This document shows, in pieces, positions 42,109-51,729 of a DNA stretch of 64,000 bases (positions are counted from its first letter, which is position 1; each line of letters begins with the position of its first letter). This stretch comes from JAKLIN01 sp049288015. GTDB taxonomy: Archaea > Nanobdellota > Nanobdellia > Pacearchaeales > GW2011-AR1. Location: positions 35,157 through 99,156 of the forward strand of contig JBAQGX010000001.1 in NCBI GenBank assembly GCA_049288015.1, in the 5' to 3' direction. The notes beneath the pieces were generated by a model that was not told where the DNA came from, searched no databases, and was given only the letters and a program-made list of their open reading frames with translations. The position numbers were made by a program, and so were the translations under genes.

Positions 42109-43625
42109 TAGGTTTTCATCCAGAATTTCATTTCTCTTAGTTGTTTTAAATCGTTTTTATATAATTCTCTGAGATCCTTTATTTTGTAATAATCAATTAA
42201 GATTCTATCGAATCCAGGTCCCCATGCAAGCACAGGTATGCTTTCTCCCAAAAGAGGGATTGTGACCTCTGGTCTTATTATTCCAGCCCCTCCTACTTCT
42301 AGCCAAACTTTCCTATCTTGATTCCAAACATCTATTTCTACACTTGGTTCTGTGTAAGGAAAATAGCTAGGGCGGAGTCTGATTTTTTCAAAACCCATTT
42401 TTCCGAAGAATTGCTTCAAATAGCCGAAAAGATGTCTGAAATTTGCGTTTCTATCAATCACTATCCCTTCTGTTTGGTTAAATTCAAATCCGTGACTCCA
42501 GTCTACTGTTTCATTTCTAAAACATTTTCCAAGGGCGAAGAATTTTTGGGGTAATTCAGAAGTTTTTACTTTGGCCAATGTTTGTGCCGATATACAGGTC
42601 GTATGAGTTCTTAAGACCACTTTTTTTGCTTCTTCCTCATTCCAAAGATATTGCCATCCTTTACTTCCCCCAACTCCTTTTTCGTGACTTTCCTTTATCT
42701 TTTTTACTATCTCTTTTTCGGGAAGATTCATCTTTTTATTAATGAAGAAAGTGTCTTGCATTTCTCTTACGGGATGATCTTGTGCGGTGAATAATGCATC
42801 AAAGTTCCAGAAAGAACTTACAACTATTTCCCCATTCATTTCTTTAAATCCCATTTCAGTCCATACTTTTCGTGCATAATCCGAAGCCTGATTTACGAAG
42901 TGTCTCTTTCCTCCATTTATTTCTGGAACGGGGGATAAAACATCATAAGTTCTAAATTTCTTTCCTCTCCATAATTTATCAGATTTTATAATTTGAGGGG
43001 TCAATTGTTCTATTAAATTCTCGGATTTTATCCTTGAATTTATCAATTGTTTACCTTTGTCTGTAACTTTTATTTTTATGTTCTTTTCTTCTCTTAATTC
43101 AATAATGTTTCTTCTTTTTTGCAATTCTTTGAATATAGAATTCTGATCTTGGGAGAGAGAATTTTGATTTAAAGGTAAACTTTCAATAAATACCTCTTCA
43201 GGCATTTTTTTTGAAGATTCATCGCTACCTGAATTTAGAATTATCCTTTTATTTACAATATCTATCAAAGATTTTCTTTTTAGAGTTCCTAGAGATGCTC
43301 TAAATTCATCATCAGATAGATTACTTTGTTTTTGTGCGTCTTCAAAAGGCAGTATTCTCTTTTCTTTCAATAAACTTAGTAATCTTCTCTCTGGTAGACC
43401 TTTTTTTTTGTATAATATTCCATTAACCCCTAAATCGACAATTTTTTCTTTATCAAATTCTAAGATTATAACATCTTTATTCTTTAGATATTCTAACGCT
43501 CTTGTAACTGAGGTTTTGTCAAGATTTGACTTTTTGCATATAGAGATTATATCCTTATCTTCCAAATAAGGCAAAATTTTGGCTTCATTTGGACTCAAAG
43601 ATTCTAAAACTTTTTTAACATCCAT
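42108..43625 (-). CDS. pheS: Phenylalanyl-tRNA synthetase alpha subunit
   Basis: The catalytic chain of archaeal PheRS. Residues 1-200 hold the N-terminal winged helices (KVLESLSPNEAKILPYLEDK) that touch tRNA. The class II core follows: VNQASDYARKVWTEMGFKEM, AQDHPVREMQDTFFI, FRNETVDWSHGFEFNQTEG (motif 2) and VLAWGPGFDRILIDYY (motif 3). The 505-residue length is normal. Confidence 0.96.
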   Translation of the reverse strand: MDVKKVLESLSPNEAKILPYLEDKDIISICKKSNLDKTSVTRALEYLKNKDVIILEFDKEKIVDLGVNGILYKKKGLPERRLLSLLKEKRILPFEDAQKQSNLSDDEFRASLGTLKRKSLIDIVNKRIILNSGSDESSKKMPEEVFIESLPLNQNSLSQDQNSIFKELQKRRNIIELREEKNIKIKVTDKGKQLINSRIKSENLIEQLTPQIIKSDKLWRGKKFRTYDVLSPVPEINGGKRHFVNQASDYARKVWTEMGFKEMNGEIVVSSFWNFDALFTAQDHPVREMQDTFFINKKMNLPEKEIVKKIKESHEKGVGGSKGWQYLWNEEEAKKVVLRTHTTCISAQTLAKVKTSELPQKFFALGKCFRNETVDWSHGFEFNQTEGIVIDRNANFRHLFGYLKQFFGKMGFEKIRLRPSYFPYTEPSVEIDVWNQDRKVWLEVGGAGIIRPEVTIPLLGESIPVLAWGPGFDRILIDYYKIKDLRELYKNDLKQLREMKFWMKT

Positions 43626-43647
43626 TAAAAACCAATGAGTTATTATT

Positions 43648-44100
43648 TTATAAATCTTTTATCATCCAAGTGGGCATTCCAAGTGAAAGCCCGAGAGCTT
43701 TTGAGTCATATTCGTTCCTTGTGTTATTATTATTTATAGATATAAATTTCATCTTTAACTTATCCTTACTGCAGATTTTTATGTTCTGTTTTATTCTTGA
43801 GATTATATCTGCTTTTTCTTTTTCATTTGAATTAATCACTTCATCAAGGAAAATTCCTATTTGAGATTTACTTTTTTTTGCAATTTTTGACATGACTGAA
43901 TTTAGTCCAGAGTTTCTTTGTTTTTGTCTATCTTTTCTTCCCTTTTGTTTTATTAACAAGATGGAGACTTTTTCTTTTTCTAATATTTTTCTATTCAATT
44001 CGTCATCCATGCTAGTGAAAACTATAGTTTTTTTGCTATTTTCACGTATTATTTTCCTTGCTTTATCGAAATTATTCTCTTCTACAATTATGTAACTCAT
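43648..44100 (-). CDS. rnp3: RNase P protein component Rpp30-like (short)
   Basis: A 150-residue protein resembling the second half of archaeal Rpp30: RKDRQKQRNSGLNSVMSKIA, then IGIFLDEVINSNEKEKADII, SRIKQNIKICSKDKLKMKF and ALGLSLGMPTWM at the end. Rpp30 helps activate the RNase P catalytic RNA. The usual length is about 200-230 residues, so the barrel is reduced. The pheS gene begins 22 bases after its stop. A pseudo-barrel relative cannot be fully excluded. Confidence 0.7.
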   Translation of the reverse strand: MSYIIVEENNFDKARKIIRENSKKTIVFTSMDDELNRKILEKEKVSILLIKQKGRKDRQKQRNSGLNSVMSKIAKKSKSQIGIFLDEVINSNEKEKADIISRIKQNIKICSKDKLKMKFISINNNNTRNEYDSKALGLSLGMPTWMIKDL

Positions 44101-44885
44101 TTTTTCTTACTTTTTACATTTGAATCTTTACTTAAACTTTTGGGAACTTCATGTTTTGAAAACATGTCATAAATCTTGAATCCTGCTCTGAATAATTCTA
44201 TAATTATTCCAATAAGCAGTATACCAACCCCTATTATAATCATTCTGATAAAAATATAATTTGATTGAGAGAATAGTAATGAAGCTGCAGACGACAAGGT
44301 TACGTTTTGCAGGTGAGATAATATCTGGCTAATTCCTAGTAAAGGTAAAGATGCAATTACCATAAAACCTCCTACTATAAACGGCAAGTTTTGCTTTTTT
44401 TTGAATAAGATGAATAAGATAGCAGTAGTTATTATGAAAACTGCTAGTGAGATATAAAATATCTTTTGCCAGTAATTATCAGACTTTTCTGATATTAAGA
44501 ATAGTGGAGAATACTGGTTGAAACAATTCCAGTAAGAGCAGTTATATGTTTTGTAATATGAATCAGAGATAAAATTTTCTATAGTATCTGTTATTATTGT
44601 AATTTCGTCCTTGTTTACATCTTGACATGGAAAATGAAGTACATAACCCTCATAACTAAAAACATAATCAGGATTATTATTGCAATAATTTTTTATTAAT
44701 GGAAGATTTTCGTCAACTTGTTGAATTATATTAAACTGTTGATTTATTATTGGTGAAAGATTTGCTGCTTGATTTTGAATATTTTCATATTTTAAAGAAG
44801 ATGATAGATCTAATGATATTGCTGCCGTTAATAGAGATAGAAACAATAATATGCAAGATAAAGCTATAAAAAAGCTTTTTATCAT
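44097..44885 (-). CDS. Membrane protein, 262 aa
   Basis: I do not recognise a family. An N-terminal hydrophobic segment (FIALSCILLFLSLLTAAISL) precedes about 120 residues outside the membrane, with Cys and Tyr pairs (YNCSYWNCF). Four membrane helices follow, then a basic tail. Its stop overlaps the RNase P gene start by 4 bases, so they are co-transcribed. Confidence 0.65.
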   Translation of the reverse strand: MIKSFFIALSCILLFLSLLTAAISLDLSSSLKYENIQNQAANLSPIINQQFNIIQQVDENLPLIKNYCNNNPDYVFSYEGYVLHFPCQDVNKDEITIITDTIENFISDSYYKTYNCSYWNCFNQYSPLFLISEKSDNYWQKIFYISLAVFIITTAILFILFKKKQNLPFIVGGFMVIASLPLLGISQILSHLQNVTLSSAASLLFSQSNYIFIRMIIIGVGILLIGIIIELFRAGFKIYDMFSKHEVPKSLSKDSNVKSKKK

Positions 44886-44917
44886 TATTGGTTAGAGCGG
44901 ATGTAATTTATAAATCA

Positions 44918-45793
<876 letters not shown>

Positions 45794-45876
45794 TTAATAA
45801 AAACTGAGATTTGATTTATTAAGTTATTGGAGACAAATAAATTTAATAAGTTCTTAATCTTAAAAGTATAAGACTT

Positions 45877-46323
45877 ATGGAAATAAAAAGCGTCTTTGAG
45901 GACGGCGAGCGGATTCCAGTTAGGTATACTTGTGATGGGGATAATATCAACCCTCCTTTGGAGTTTTTGAATGTCCCTTCAAATGCAAGAAGTCTTTTGT
46001 TAATTGTTGATGATCCTGATTCTCCTTCAAAAATTTGGTTGCACTGGATGTTGTGGAATATACGTCCAGATAGAAGGGAAATAGAGGAAGATACTGTTCC
46101 TGATGAAGCTGAAGAAGGAGAGAATGATTTTGGAGAGTGTGGTTATGGTGGACCTTGCCCACATTCAGGAGTACATAAGTATCAATTCAAGTTATATGCT
46201 TTAGATACACTTCTTAATTTATCTTCTGGTTCTACAAAAAAAGATATTGAAACAGTAATGATGAGGCATATAATTGACAAAGCAGTATTGGTGGGATTAT
46301 ACTCTAGGAAGAGTAATAATTAA
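45877..46323 (+). CDS. PEBP/YbhB-YbcL family protein
   Basis: A 148-residue phosphatidylethanolamine-binding-like protein. It shows RYTCDGDNINPPLEFLNVPS, then LIVDDPDSP, IWLHWMLWNI and the GECGYGGPCPHSGVHKYQF signature. Bacterial and archaeal members bind small anionic ligands; the role is unknown. ATG 45877 is probably close to the transcription start. Confidence 0.93.
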   Translation: MEIKSVFEDGERIPVRYTCDGDNINPPLEFLNVPSNARSLLLIVDDPDSPSKIWLHWMLWNIRPDRREIEEDTVPDEAEEGENDFGECGYGGPCPHSGVHKYQFKLYALDTLLNLSSGSTKKDIETVMMRHIIDKAVLVGLYSRKSNN

Positions 46324-46433
46324 TGTTTATTTCTTAGAACTTATTTGGTATTTTAATAAAGACAATCTGTTACATTTTATATACAAAAATCCATAGAGGA
46401 AACTTTATAAACCGAAATTCAAATTCTATTAAC

Positions 46434-46550
46434 ATGAAACGTTCTAGCCGTAGATGGAAGAAAAAGCATCAAATGAGATGGAAATGGCAGAGAAAAAGAC
46501 TTAGAAAGGAAAAGAGAAAGCGTAGGCTGAAGAGAGAAAGAAGTAAGTAA
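46434..46550 (+). CDS. rpl41e: Ribosomal protein eL41
   Basis: A 38-codon frame. Its last 25 residues, from Met14 (46473), start MRWKWQRKRLRKEKRKRRLK and end RERSK. They match the 25-residue eL41 pattern of Arg/Lys runs in length and order. Upstream are 13 more basic residues (MKRSSRRWKKKHQ). A TATA-like CTTTATAA near 46402 lies about 30 bases before ATG 46434, which favours the longer form. eL41 bridges the two ribosomal subunits. Confidence 0.8.
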   Translation: MKRSSRRWKKKHQMRWKWQRKRLRKEKRKRRLKRERSK

Positions 46551-46635
46551 TTTTTGTTTATTTTTGCATTCTGTTAGGCTATAATCTATTTTTAATACAA
46601 TAATCTTTATAAGTTTCTTTTGGAAAAGCTATGTT

Positions 46636-47598
46636 ATGGTTAGTGAAATTTGGACTGAGAAGTATAGGCCGGTTAAGTTTTCTGAGATGGTTGGACAAGA
46701 TATGATTGTTAAGCGAGTAGAATCACTTACAAAAACTATGAATATTCCTCATCTTCTTTTTGCAGGCCCAGCTGGGACTGGAAAGTCAACTTTGGCTCTT
46801 ATTGTTGTCAAAGATTTATTCAAGGATGCATGGAAAGATAACTATTTGGAGTTGAATGCTTCCGATGAAAGGGGTATAAATGTAGTAAGAGACAAAGTTA
46901 AGAGCTTTGCAAAGACAAAGTCGCTGGAGTCCATTCCATTTAAGGTAATTTTTCTGGATGAGGCTGATGCTCTTACCCCTGAAGCACAGCAGGCATTGAG
47001 AAGAACGATGGAGAATTACTCTTCTAGTTGTAGGTTTATTCTATCTTGTAATTATTCCACAAAAATTATAGATCCAATTCAGTCTAGATGTGCAATTTTT
47101 AGGTTCAAGCTTCTTGAAAAAAAGGATATAGAAAAAGTTATTCAGAGGATTGTTGAAAAAGAAAATTTTACTATAACCCCAGAATGTAATGAAGTTTTAT
47201 ATGAAGGAAGTGAAGGAGATTGTAGAAGGTGTATTAACCTGCTTCAAGCAACAGCTGCAATTTCTCCATCTATAACTCTAGACTTGGTATCGACAATTGT
47301 TTCAAATACTAAACCTAAAGATGTTAAGGTTGTTTTGGATTATGCAATTTCGGGAGATTTTCAGACTGCTAAAGAAAAGCTGTTTGATATAATGCTTAAG
47401 GAATCTGTTTCAGGGCAGGATGTTATCAAGTCAATTCAGAAGGAAATATGGAATCTTCCAGTTGAACCTGAGATAAAAGTTAAGCTTACGGAGAAAACAG
47501 GTGAAGCAGAATTTAGAATTGTTGAGGGAAGTGACCCATTTATCCAACTTCAAGCTCTTCTTGCAAGTTTTGTTCTTGCAGGTTTGGGGAAGGGGTAA
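46636..47598 (+). CDS. rfcS: Replication factor C small subunit
   Basis: Part of the clamp loader that puts PCNA on DNA. The 320 residues begin with the RFC box EIWTEKYRPVKFSEMVGQ, then Walker A FAGPAGTGKST, Walker B IFLDEADAL and the SRC arginine-finger motif DPIQSRC. No intein. One base separates its stop from the Nudix gene, which is followed by rfcL. Confidence 0.97.
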   Translation: MVSEIWTEKYRPVKFSEMVGQDMIVKRVESLTKTMNIPHLLFAGPAGTGKSTLALIVVKDLFKDAWKDNYLELNASDERGINVVRDKVKSFAKTKSLESIPFKVIFLDEADALTPEAQQALRRTMENYSSSCRFILSCNYSTKIIDPIQSRCAIFRFKLLEKKDIEKVIQRIVEKENFTITPECNEVLYEGSEGDCRRCINLLQATAAISPSITLDLVSTIVSNTKPKDVKVVLDYAISGDFQTAKEKLFDIMLKESVSGQDVIKSIQKEIWNLPVEPEIKVKLTEKTGEAEFRIVEGSDPFIQLQALLASFVLAGLGKG

Positions 47599-47599
47599 A

Positions 47600-48010
47600 A
47601 TGGAGGGGTTTCCAAGAGTTGGCGTAGGAGTAATAATAAAGAAAGGGGATGAAGTTTTATTAGGAAAGAGGAGGGGCTCTCATGGAGCTGGGACTTGGAG
47701 TTTTCCCGGCGGGAAATTAAATCTTTTTGAGACCATTGAACATTGTGCAGTTAGGGAAGCTTTGGAAGAGACAGGATTGGATATTAAAGTGATGTCTCAT
47801 CTTAAAAAGAGGTTTACAGAAGATTTCTTTGAGTATGAGCATGAACATTATTTGACTTTTTATGTTGAATCAAGATATCTAATAGGTATACCTATGGTCT
47901 TGGAACCAGATAAATGTGAGGAATGGAGATGGTATAAGTGGGGGAAATTCCCTCAACCATTATTCTTGCCTCTTCAAAATTTAATTAAACAAAGGTATTA
48001 TCCTCTTTAA
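47600..48010 (+). CDS. Nudix hydrolase between rfcS and rfcL
   Basis: A 136-residue MutT-like protein with a full Nudix box, GGKLNLFETIEHCAVREALEE then TGL, and FPRVGVGVIIKKGDEVLLGK at the start. I start it at ATG 47600, just after rfcS; a longer in-frame start lies inside rfcS. Family members of this shape often act on nucleotides such as 8-oxo-dGTP or diverse NTPs. Its place in the clamp-loader operon hints at nucleotide clean-up near replication. Confidence 0.92.
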   Translation: MEGFPRVGVGVIIKKGDEVLLGKRRGSHGAGTWSFPGGKLNLFETIEHCAVREALEETGLDIKVMSHLKKRFTEDFFEYEHEHYLTFYVESRYLIGIPMVLEPDKCEEWRWYKWGKFPQPLFLPLQNLIKQRYYPL

Positions 48011-48011
48011 A

Positions 48012-49184
48012 ATGCCTTGGGTTGAAAGATATAGACCTAGAAAGTTTTCTGAGATTAAAGGGCAAGAAGATGCCATAGATAAACTTAAGTCTTTCATTAA
48101 AAATTTTGGAAAGGGGAAGAATGCGATGATTCTTTATGGTCCTCCAGGTACAGGAAAAACTACTCTTGCTTATGTTGCTGCAACAGAAACAAATTCTGAG
48201 ATATTTGAATTAAATGCTTCTGACTTAAGGAATAAAGACAGACTCAGCGAAGTTCTTAGACCCGCATTAGAGCAGAAATCTCTTACGAATGACAAGAAGA
48301 TAATACTTGTAGATGAGGTTGATGGGATATCAAAGGAAGATTGGGGTGGACTTCCTGAGCTAACTGATTTAATTGAGTCTGCTTCTTGGCCCATTGTGTT
48401 AACCGCAAATGATATTTGGGATAAAAATTTTGTAAAATTAAGGAAGAGTTGTGAAATAGTGCAGCTAAGAGAGATTGATTATAAAACAATAAAAGACATT
48501 TTAATTAATATATTGAAAAAAGAAAATAAGCTTCTTGATCTTAATTTACTAACGGGAATATCCATTAAAGCAAAAGGAGACTTGAGGGCAGCTATCAATG
48601 ATTTGCAGATAGCCTCCGGGATGGAAGATCCTTCTAAGATACTCGAAAATGAAAGAAATAAGGAAACAGATATATTCAATGCATTAAGATTAATATTTAA
48701 GGAAAAACCAAGCGACAATACATTAAGGATTTTTGATTCAGTAAATATGCCTATAGATCAAATAATGTTATGGATAGAGGAAAATATTCCCACTGAGTAT
48801 AAAAATGAAGAGTTACAAAAAGCATATGATGCTCTTAGTAGGGCAGATGTTTTTAAAGGGAGAATATACAAACAACAATATTGGAGATTTCTAGTTTATG
48901 AGAATATTTTGTTGAGCTATGGAGTCGCATCTGCTAAAGAGGGGGTAAAGAGAGGGTTTACAAATTATAAGAAGCCTGATAGGATTCTAAAAATTTGGCT
49001 TAATAATCAGAGGACAGCTAAAAAAAAGTCAATTGCGCAGAAGTATGCTCAGTATGTTCATGTTGGAGAAAAACGGGCAATGTTTGAGTTTCCACTTATA
49101 AAATTAATATTAAAGAATCCTAGCATAAGAAAAGAGTTGAAGCTGAACTCTGAAGAAGAAGAATATTTAGATAAGTCTCAGTAA
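48012..49184 (+). CDS. rfcL: Replication factor C large subunit
   Basis: The large clamp-loader subunit. It starts WVERYRPRKFSEIKGQEDAI, with Walker A YGPPGTGKTT and Walker B ILVDEVDGI; as expected it lacks the SRC motif. The 390 residues are short for the family (usually 470-500), and there is no C-terminal PCNA-binding motif: the chain ends EEEEYLDKSQ. It starts 1 base after the Nudix gene. Confidence 0.95.
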   Translation: MPWVERYRPRKFSEIKGQEDAIDKLKSFIKNFGKGKNAMILYGPPGTGKTTLAYVAATETNSEIFELNASDLRNKDRLSEVLRPALEQKSLTNDKKIILVDEVDGISKEDWGGLPELTDLIESASWPIVLTANDIWDKNFVKLRKSCEIVQLREIDYKTIKDILINILKKENKLLDLNLLTGISIKAKGDLRAAINDLQIASGMEDPSKILENERNKETDIFNALRLIFKEKPSDNTLRIFDSVNMPIDQIMLWIEENIPTEYKNEELQKAYDALSRADVFKGRIYKQQYWRFLVYENILLSYGVASAKEGVKRGFTNYKKPDRILKIWLNNQRTAKKKSIAQKYAQYVHVGEKRAMFEFPLIKLILKNPSIRKELKLNSEEEEYLDKSQ

Positions 49185-49501
49185 ACAGGGATTGCTCCTT
49201 GAAGAAGATATTTTCCATCTCTTGTTGAATAAATTGGTAAAGATTGATTTTGATACACGACATATATTTGATAAATTCCGCTTATTTCCGTAACATTTTC
49301 CAATTGTATCGAGCTATTTGTCTGAGAATTGAGGAAACTAACTGCTTTTAATCCAGCTTGACTTGGTGAAAGTGTTACCATATTAAAACTGGCTCCCGAT
49401 AGTATGAAAATTAATGAGACAACAAAAAGAATCCCAAGTATTATTGTGATAAATGCAAGAGGATTTTTTGGAAGTTTTATTTTTATATATTCTTCGCCCA
49501 T
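49178..49501 (-). CDS. Single-pass membrane protein, 107 aa
   Basis: A 17-residue start is followed by one membrane helix (FITIILGILFVVSLIFILSG) and an outside domain of about 65 residues. The outside part (LENVTEISGIYQIYVVYQNQ and YSTRDGKYLLQGAIPV) resembles the N-terminal domain that precedes the thioredoxin fold in archaeal DsbA/DsbG-like proteins. The thioredoxin part is absent. It overlaps the convergent rfcL end by 7 bases. Confidence 0.6.
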   Translation of the reverse strand: MGEEYIKIKLPKNPLAFITIILGILFVVSLIFILSGASFNMVTLSPSQAGLKAVSFLNSQTNSSIQLENVTEISGIYQIYVVYQNQSLPIYSTRDGKYLLQGAIPVY

Positions 49502-49577
49502 GTTTATTTGATAATTTGAAGATTTTAAAATCTTTCTGTATCAATAATTTTTTATACTTGTTAATGCTATATTTAAT

Positions 49578-50618
49578 ATGGGATTGAATATAAGTGATAT
49601 AATTCCTAGAGAAGAGATAAAAATTTCTGATTTGAAAGGAAAGACTCTCTGTGTTGATGCTTTCAATACTTTATATCAGTTTTTGTCAAGTATAAGGCAG
49701 CCAGATGGAACCCCTCTTATGGATAATCAAGGTAGGATAACAAGTTACTTATCTGGTATATTTTATAGAAACATAAGTCTACTCTCTGAAGGAATAAAAT
49801 TGGTTTATGTTTTTGACGGGAAACCTCCTGATTTGAAATATAAAACTCATGAAAAGCGAAAAGAAAACAGAGATATTTCTGAAGAAAGATATGAAGGGGC
49901 TAAGCAAGATGAAGATTTGTCCGCAATGAGGAGATATAGTAGCCAACTTGTTAGACTTAATAGTGAAATGATTGAAGAGAGCAAAGATTTGCTTGTTGCT
50001 ATGGGGATTGCGGTAGTTCAGGCTCCGGGCGAGGGAGAAGCTGAGGCTTCTTATCTTGCAAAGATAAAAGAAGGAGTTTATGCCAGCGCTAGTCAGGATT
50101 ATGATAGTTTATTGTTTGGGACTCCTAGATTAATAAGGAATCTAACTCTTGCTAGAAAGAGAAAAACTCTTAGAGGATGGGTTGAAGTTACTCCAGAGAT
50201 TATAGACTTGGAAAAAGTTTTGAATTCTCTTAATCTTAGTCTAGATCAGTTAATTTGCTTGGGAATTTTAGTAGGAACAGATTATAATCCCAAGGGAATT
50301 CCCGGAATTGGACAGAAAAGAGCTCTTCAGATTGTTCAAAAACACAAACAACCAATTATGATATTCAAAAGTGTCGAAGAGCAGATGAATAATCTTAATG
50401 AAGATGATAAATTTGACTGGAGAGAGGTTTATTCTTTGTTTCATAAGGCAAATGTTACCAATTCTGATATTAGATTTAAAAAGCTTGATAGATCAAAAAT
50501 AAAAAAGATATTGGTTGATGAACATGATTTTTCAGAAGATAGAGTTGACAAGCAGCTGGAAAAATTGGAAGGGATTGAAGAAAAAAACAAACAGAAAGAT
50601 TTGAAGAAATGGTTCTAG
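49578..50618 (+). CDS. fen: Flap endonuclease FEN1
   Basis: Cuts 5' flaps during Okazaki fragment maturation and repair. The 346 residues contain the N region (TLCVDAFNTLYQFLSSIRQP), VYVFDGKPP, the I region QAPGEGEAEASYLAK with ASQDYDSLLFG, and the helix-hairpin-helix GTDYNPKGIPGIGQKRAL. The C-terminus QKDLKKWF is a PCNA-binding motif. It is convergent with a membrane-protein gene, overlapping by 4 bases. Confidence 0.97.
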   Translation: MGLNISDIIPREEIKISDLKGKTLCVDAFNTLYQFLSSIRQPDGTPLMDNQGRITSYLSGIFYRNISLLSEGIKLVYVFDGKPPDLKYKTHEKRKENRDISEERYEGAKQDEDLSAMRRYSSQLVRLNSEMIEESKDLLVAMGIAVVQAPGEGEAEASYLAKIKEGVYASASQDYDSLLFGTPRLIRNLTLARKRKTLRGWVEVTPEIIDLEKVLNSLNLSLDQLICLGILVGTDYNPKGIPGIGQKRALQIVQKHKQPIMIFKSVEEQMNNLNEDDKFDWREVYSLFHKANVTNSDIRFKKLDRSKIKKILVDEHDFSEDRVDKQLEKLEGIEEKNKQKDLKKWF

Positions 50619-51649
50619 ACTTTCTTTCCACTTAATCTTTTCATTTCATCTTTTACTTGACTCATTTCATTTCTTATCTCATCTAGTCTCGGATCATACT
50701 GGCCATTTGTCTCTTTTAATACTTCTTGGTAATTTCCGGCTAGTCTTCTATAAGTTTCTGCCAATGAATTATAATCTGAAGTAATTTGTTTTCTTTCAAT
50801 TTGCTCTATCTGTTTTTGTTTCTGAACCAGTTCTTGGTCTTCGACTTCTTCTTTCTTAACTGTTTGCTGTTGCTGAGCTCTTATTTGGTATTGTCTTTGA
50901 GTTTGTTTTTGTGTTTCTTCTTGTTCTTCTTTTAGCTTTCCTGCAAATTGTTTTCTTCTTTGTTCTTCTCTCTGGTAATCTTGCTCGGTCATTTCTAAAG
51001 CTCTTTTCCTAGCTTGCTCATCCCTTTCAACAACTTCTTTCTCCTTTCTTATTTTGTTAAATCCAGGGTTTCCTCCAAACATATCTGATGGTCTTTGTAC
51101 TCTAAGACCGGAAGGACTTCCCCCTCCTCCGCCTACTATTGCTTTTTTTTTAGCCATCTTAATGATTATCCATATAGCTATAAGTGCCAATCCTATTCCT
51201 GCTGCATATTCCGTTGAAAAAATCAAGCCAGATAATGAAAGTGCTAGAAATGCTATTCCTAAAAGAAGAAGTGCCCATGTTCCAATTTTTACAAATATAA
51301 AAATTAAGAATACTATTAACAGAATAGAACCTATTGTATATATTGTATCACTAGATAATCCAAGTCCAGAATATATATTTTGTATATTTGTTGAACTATT
51401 AATCCCATATATTATAAGCAAAGAAATTCCTAAAGAAATTACTACTGAAACAGCTTTATTTCCCTTGAACATTTTTGATGTTGAAAAGTATAGTACTGCA
51501 AAGAAAATCATAAATAATATTGATAGTACAACTGTGCTAGGATCAAATGTTGAAAGAACATCGCTTAGGGAAAAAGATTGAGCTGATATAAATCCGATTG
51601 AAAGTAAAAACATGGAAATTCCACTTAAGATCAGACCCTTTTTGTTCAT
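50615..51649 (-). CDS. Multi-pass membrane protein with coiled-coil tail, 344 aa
   Basis: I do not recognise a family. The first 170 residues form about six membrane helices starting from a signal-like segment. A Gly-rich hinge (IVGGGGGSPSG) leads to a Gln/Glu/Lys-rich tail of about 150 residues that is a strong coiled coil (EEQEETQKQTQRQYQIRAQQ). It could tether a cytoplasmic assembly to the membrane. It is convergent with fen and divergent from the Trm5-like gene. Confidence 0.65.
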   Translation of the reverse strand: MNKKGLILSGISMFLLSIGFISAQSFSLSDVLSTFDPSTVVLSILFMIFFAVLYFSTSKMFKGNKAVSVVISLGISLLIIYGINSSTNIQNIYSGLGLSSDTIYTIGSILLIVFLIFIFVKIGTWALLLLGIAFLALSLSGLIFSTEYAAGIGLALIAIWIIIKMAKKKAIVGGGGGSPSGLRVQRPSDMFGGNPGFNKIRKEKEVVERDEQARKRALEMTEQDYQREEQRRKQFAGKLKEEQEETQKQTQRQYQIRAQQQQTVKKEEVEDQELVQKQKQIEQIERKQITSDYNSLAETYRRLAGNYQEVLKETNGQYDPRLDEIRNEMSQVKDEMKRLSGKKV

Positions 51650-51729
51650 TCACTGAAATAGCTCTAGGTTTTTATAAACTTATCTTTGGCGTACAATAGT
51701 TTTTTAACAAATGGATTGTTTGTTTGCTT

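Noticed and set aside
46324..46433. Possible small RNA before eL41
   Set aside because: The AT-rich sequence is explained by promoter elements; no C/D or H/ACA box set could be made out.
47501..47599. Longer start of the Nudix gene
   Set aside because: It lies within the conserved C-terminus of rfcS.
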